Translations under genes and position numbers: made by a program
Part shown: positions 61,235 through 64,000 of the stretch, piece by piece
Layout: every line of letters starts with the position of its first letter
Numbering within the stretch: position 1 is the first letter of the stretch
DNA from: Lithospermum erythrorhizon
Taxonomy: Eukaryota; Streptophyta; Magnoliopsida; Boraginales; Boraginaceae
Length of the DNA stretch: 64,000 bases
Assembly (NCBI GenBank): GCA_019722365.1
Contig: JADFUC010000849.1
Coordinates: 62,001-126,000, forward strand
Direction of reading: 5' to 3'
Notes under the pieces: model-generated
What the model was told of the DNA's origin: nothing
What the model saw: only the letters and a program-made list of their open reading frames with translations
The model's database searches: none

Positions 61235-61610
61235 TCTCAACCTCATCCTCATCCTCATCCTCATCATCGTAGCTGGCACTAAAAACTTCTTGTTGGCCTT
61301 TGTCTTCTCATTAGCATCCCCAAAACATGAGAAATTTCATCAACCCTTGACATATTTCTTTATTTTCTTGTCCTTGATGCAGTAGCTTCGGTTCCTCGAT
61401 TTAGTCGAAGCTCACATTGTCTTCACACAACCTTTTGTCTTCGCCAAAACTCATATTTTAACTCTCTAAGCAGTTTCATGATCTCACGAGCGGCGTCGGT
61501 GTCCACATGCACATCACCACCATTACCATCATCATCATCTTTCCCGTCATCATCATCATCACCATCCTCATCATCATCATCATCATCATCATCGTCATCA
61601 TCCGTATCAT
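61235..61610. repeat. Imperfect (CAT)n/(CCTCAT)n trinucleotide repeats
   Basis: Runs of TCATCC and ATC triplets at 61240-61270 and 61525-61600. In the minus-strand ORF below they encode poly-Asp; on the plus strand poly-Ser. Confidence 0.85.
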
Positions 61611-62160
61611 CCGAAAACACCAGATCCTCTAAGTCATCCACCTCCAGGAACCATTTCCTACCCATCATTGTAAGTATGGCTTTTCTATCCTCTCGATTAG
61701 CCAACTTGACTTCGCATTTCCACCAAAGCCACCGTCATGCAGCTACGGTAAAGCCAAGTAGTCCTTGTTCACCCTATGGGTTTTCTCTATCAATGGGTTT
61801 CCCTCGAGGAAACAACTCATCACCACTCCAAGACTCTGCACGCTGGGCGACAAGATCCCATGTGGAAGAGCTGCTGCCTTATTATTCCCTATCGAGCGCC
61901 TCACATGAGCGAAGATAGGAGATTTATCCTTTCTCCCATCAAGAACTTATAGGTCAAGGAGTTGACAACCTTATTCGGATTCCTATCTTGGGATTCAACA
62001 GGGACTAAGGACTTGACAACACAACTATTGGCGAATCTCGCCTCCCCCGTATACAAGTCAGAAATACGGAATCGTGTCAAGAACCCTCCTGCTCTATAAC
62101 CTTCCTAAATCTTCTACCATTATTTAACACTTCCGTCACACGAGCAACCGACACAATCTC
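61420..62160 (-). pseudogene. TE-associated ORF with Asp-rich tail, unrecognised
   Basis: Minus strand. Near 62080-61930 a frame reads FLTRFRISDLYTGEARF and later VVNSLTYKFLMGERI. Shifts follow, with PHGILSPSVQSLGVV-like residues near 61870. The last open piece (61704-61423, 93 codons) holds an unbroken run of 11 Asp within a 25-residue acidic tract. The layout resembles the 'putative plant transposon protein' ORFs found in plant TEs, which have a globular part and then a low-complexity acidic tail. This is from memory and tentative. The opposite strand is also open (61478-61918, Ser-rich) because of the triplet repeat. Confidence 0.35.
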
Positions 62161-63299
62161 ATCCTCCGAAGGTCACACTTCGTTCGCATAAGTACAAAAT
62201 CCATTAGAAGACAACCCGAAATCATCCTTAAAATTTTTCATTTTATACTCCAAGTTTCGACCATTATATCCCAACTTAAAAACTTAGATTATCGATATCG
62301 TATCAAATAATGATATGTCATGTGAGTTAAGTAAACCCAACCGAAAAAAATATTTATGACTTACCCAAAAATTTCTCCCATTTTTGTATTTTAACAAGAT
62401 CCCAAAAGTGTGTCCCCTCCAAATCTATACCATAGTAATAATAACCATCAAGAATGTTAGGGCTTGTCCGCTTCTTCCGCCCCACCTCTTTCCGGTAATA
62501 TATCATGATTGGCACTCTGGGTCTAGGGTTCGCTAACTCCCTTCAAAAAATTGTAAGTCAAGCCTGAGGCTCGAGTGGTTTCTTCCTTTCCCTAGATTGA
62601 GGTTTTGCACATTTTCATTGGGCGCATTCGCAACGGTGTATAGATGATTCGAAGTAGTATAATTTGGTGATTTTGAGTGAAAATGATGAATTTTTGGTGA
62701 ATTTTTGGTACAGACGCGAAAAGGGCTTATTTCAAGCTGTGGTTCTTGAGTTTTGATTTATTAGCGGTTTTCGGCCTGAAAAGGTATAAACCCGCCATCG
62801 AGACTCATCGGTGAGTACGGGGTCTCGATGGGTACTTACAACCGCTATATGTTTTTATTTGACCATCGGCAGTACGGTGGTCTCGATGGTAATTTGAGAG
62901 GTTCTTTCTTCCACCACATCCGACCGTGAGGTCTCGATTTCCAAACAAATCAAAGTTCAAACACTCGAACTATCCATCGAAATCCGCTCCACGCACATCC
63001 AACAGCTTTCAACCTTCAAAAAGTAATTCTCAACATCCTAAACCACATATAACGAACTCGCTTCTTCCTTGATTCACAACCACATTCCACCACATTTCCT
63101 CACCAAATATCCACAACAACTCAACACAACTAACCGCAACGCATAATTTTATCATTTGGCTTATCATCCCAATACGATACACACATAAGCACGCTTTTGA
63201 CATTATTAGAAAACACATAGCATGATATGACTCAAAAGCATAAAACACGACATATTGTATATAAGAAAACATAATCACACGCTATAGAAAGACGAAGAT
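62161..63299. other. Non-coding stretch of the right-hand element
   Basis: AT-rich, with three more GAGACC/GGTCTC palindromic phrases (62795-62940). The 82-codon minus ORF at 63030-63278 has no motif. Confidence 0.3.
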
Positions 63300-63850
63300 C
63301 GCTAAATTTCACGCTTAATACTAAGTAAATTGATCCTGCAATAGCTGTGAAAGATCCACAAGTTCATCATTTGTTCCCACGAACTCAGATCAATGTTCCT
63401 TTGCACACGATCCCGGATTTAAATGACGATGGATCTCTATATGTTTGGTCCTTGAGCGCTGTGACCGATTCTTGGAAATGTTGATGGCAATTCCTCGTTG
63501 TCACATAACACCTGCATTGGACATACTTCGATCCAAGTCCTCCAACGCTTGTCATCCAAAGCACTTCAGCAACACAATTTTCAACCGCTTACATATTCGC
63601 CTCCACGGCCGATAATGCTACACTATTTTACTTCGCTTCACTACGAGGTAAGGCTGCCTTAATGAAACGATACGTCCCCACTAATGTTTTTCCCTATCGT
63701 CACAAGCACCTCGTAAAATCCTCATCCGAATACCCCACATGCCTCAAAGTTCTTGCTCGATATCAAAGTCCATAGTCAACGTTCCTTTCATACCCAAGTG
63801 ATCCTTTTAACGCTTTAAGATGAAAATTTTCGGGTTACGCTTTGAAAACG
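63300..63850 (-). pseudogene. Ty1/copia RNase H C-terminal relic
   Basis: On the minus strand, SKNRSQRSRTKHIEIHRHL (about 63475-63415), then SCAKEH and EFVGTNDELVDL (about 63385-63345). These match the closing part of copia RNase H ('NP..H.rtKHIdirhHfir..v..g.i.l.yv.t.dQlADifTK'). The catalytic residues upstream (63700-63500) are scrambled. The rest of pol would lie past the right edge or be lost; 63850-64000 shows only AT-rich sequence. Confidence 0.75.
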
Positions 63851-64000
63851 AAAGCACATAAACATATTAAATAGGATCCTTGCACTATAACATCGATGAA
63901 TTACATTTCATATGGGGAATAAAACTAATATAAGTATTATTATGACAATATACTCTTATTTAGTTTACTAATTACTAATCAATATTAAATAGCGAAGATT

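Noticed and set aside
61478..61918. 146-codon Ser-rich plus-strand ORF
   Set aside because: It is the complement of the poly-Asp frame; (ATC)n read as Ser stays open without selection, and the minus-strand frame fits its TE context better.

Overview
The window looks like a repeat-dense plant (eudicot-type) nuclear locus. The evidence is plant LTR-retrotransposon lineages (Ty3/gypsy Tat and Tekay chromovirus, Ty1/copia), a plant mobile domain (PMD) protein, AT-rich intergenic DNA, and one intron-containing gene of the plant D14/KAI2 receptor family. No bacterial gene organisation, rRNA, tRNA or CRISPR was seen. I cannot name the species.

One convincing intact host gene is present: a two-exon DLK2-like (DWARF14-LIKE 2) alpha/beta hydrolase at 41279-42619 (+), with a TATA box about 100 bp upstream, an intact Ser-Asp-His triad and a GT-AG intron. 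Nearly everything else is transposable-element (TE) sequence whose reading frames are broken every few dozen codons.

Layout: 1-720, 3' end of a Tat-type integrase; 1140-12200, copies of an AT-rich non-coding LTR family (called X here) around a degraded Ty1/copia gag-pol (4270-8110); 8790-19850, a minus-strand Tat-like element (B) with LTR, gag and protease, plus a PMD ORF on the opposite strand; 19851-22174, an inverted X copy; 22175-32063, a full-structure minus-strand Tekay chromovirus with 2.6 kb LTRs; 32069-33929, a terminal-inverted-repeat DNA element; 33945-34740, another X fragment; 35390-38450, three unrelated tandem arrays; 38800-43046, the DLK2-like gene and its flanks; 43047-58542, a 15.5 kb plus-strand Tat-like element (C) of the same family as B, with an X element nested inside it; 58543-64000, a short unique stretch and then parts of another copia-type element on the minus strand.

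The most interesting system is the B/C family. Two independent, oppositely oriented copies share LTRs, gag, protease, a ~62-bp minisatellite, an antisense PMD ORF and a 3' module. I could not find reverse transcriptase or integrase in either, so it looks like a non-autonomous Tat family that has carried an antisense PMD gene as a stable module. All repeat boundaries were read by eye and most are good to about 10-100 bp.
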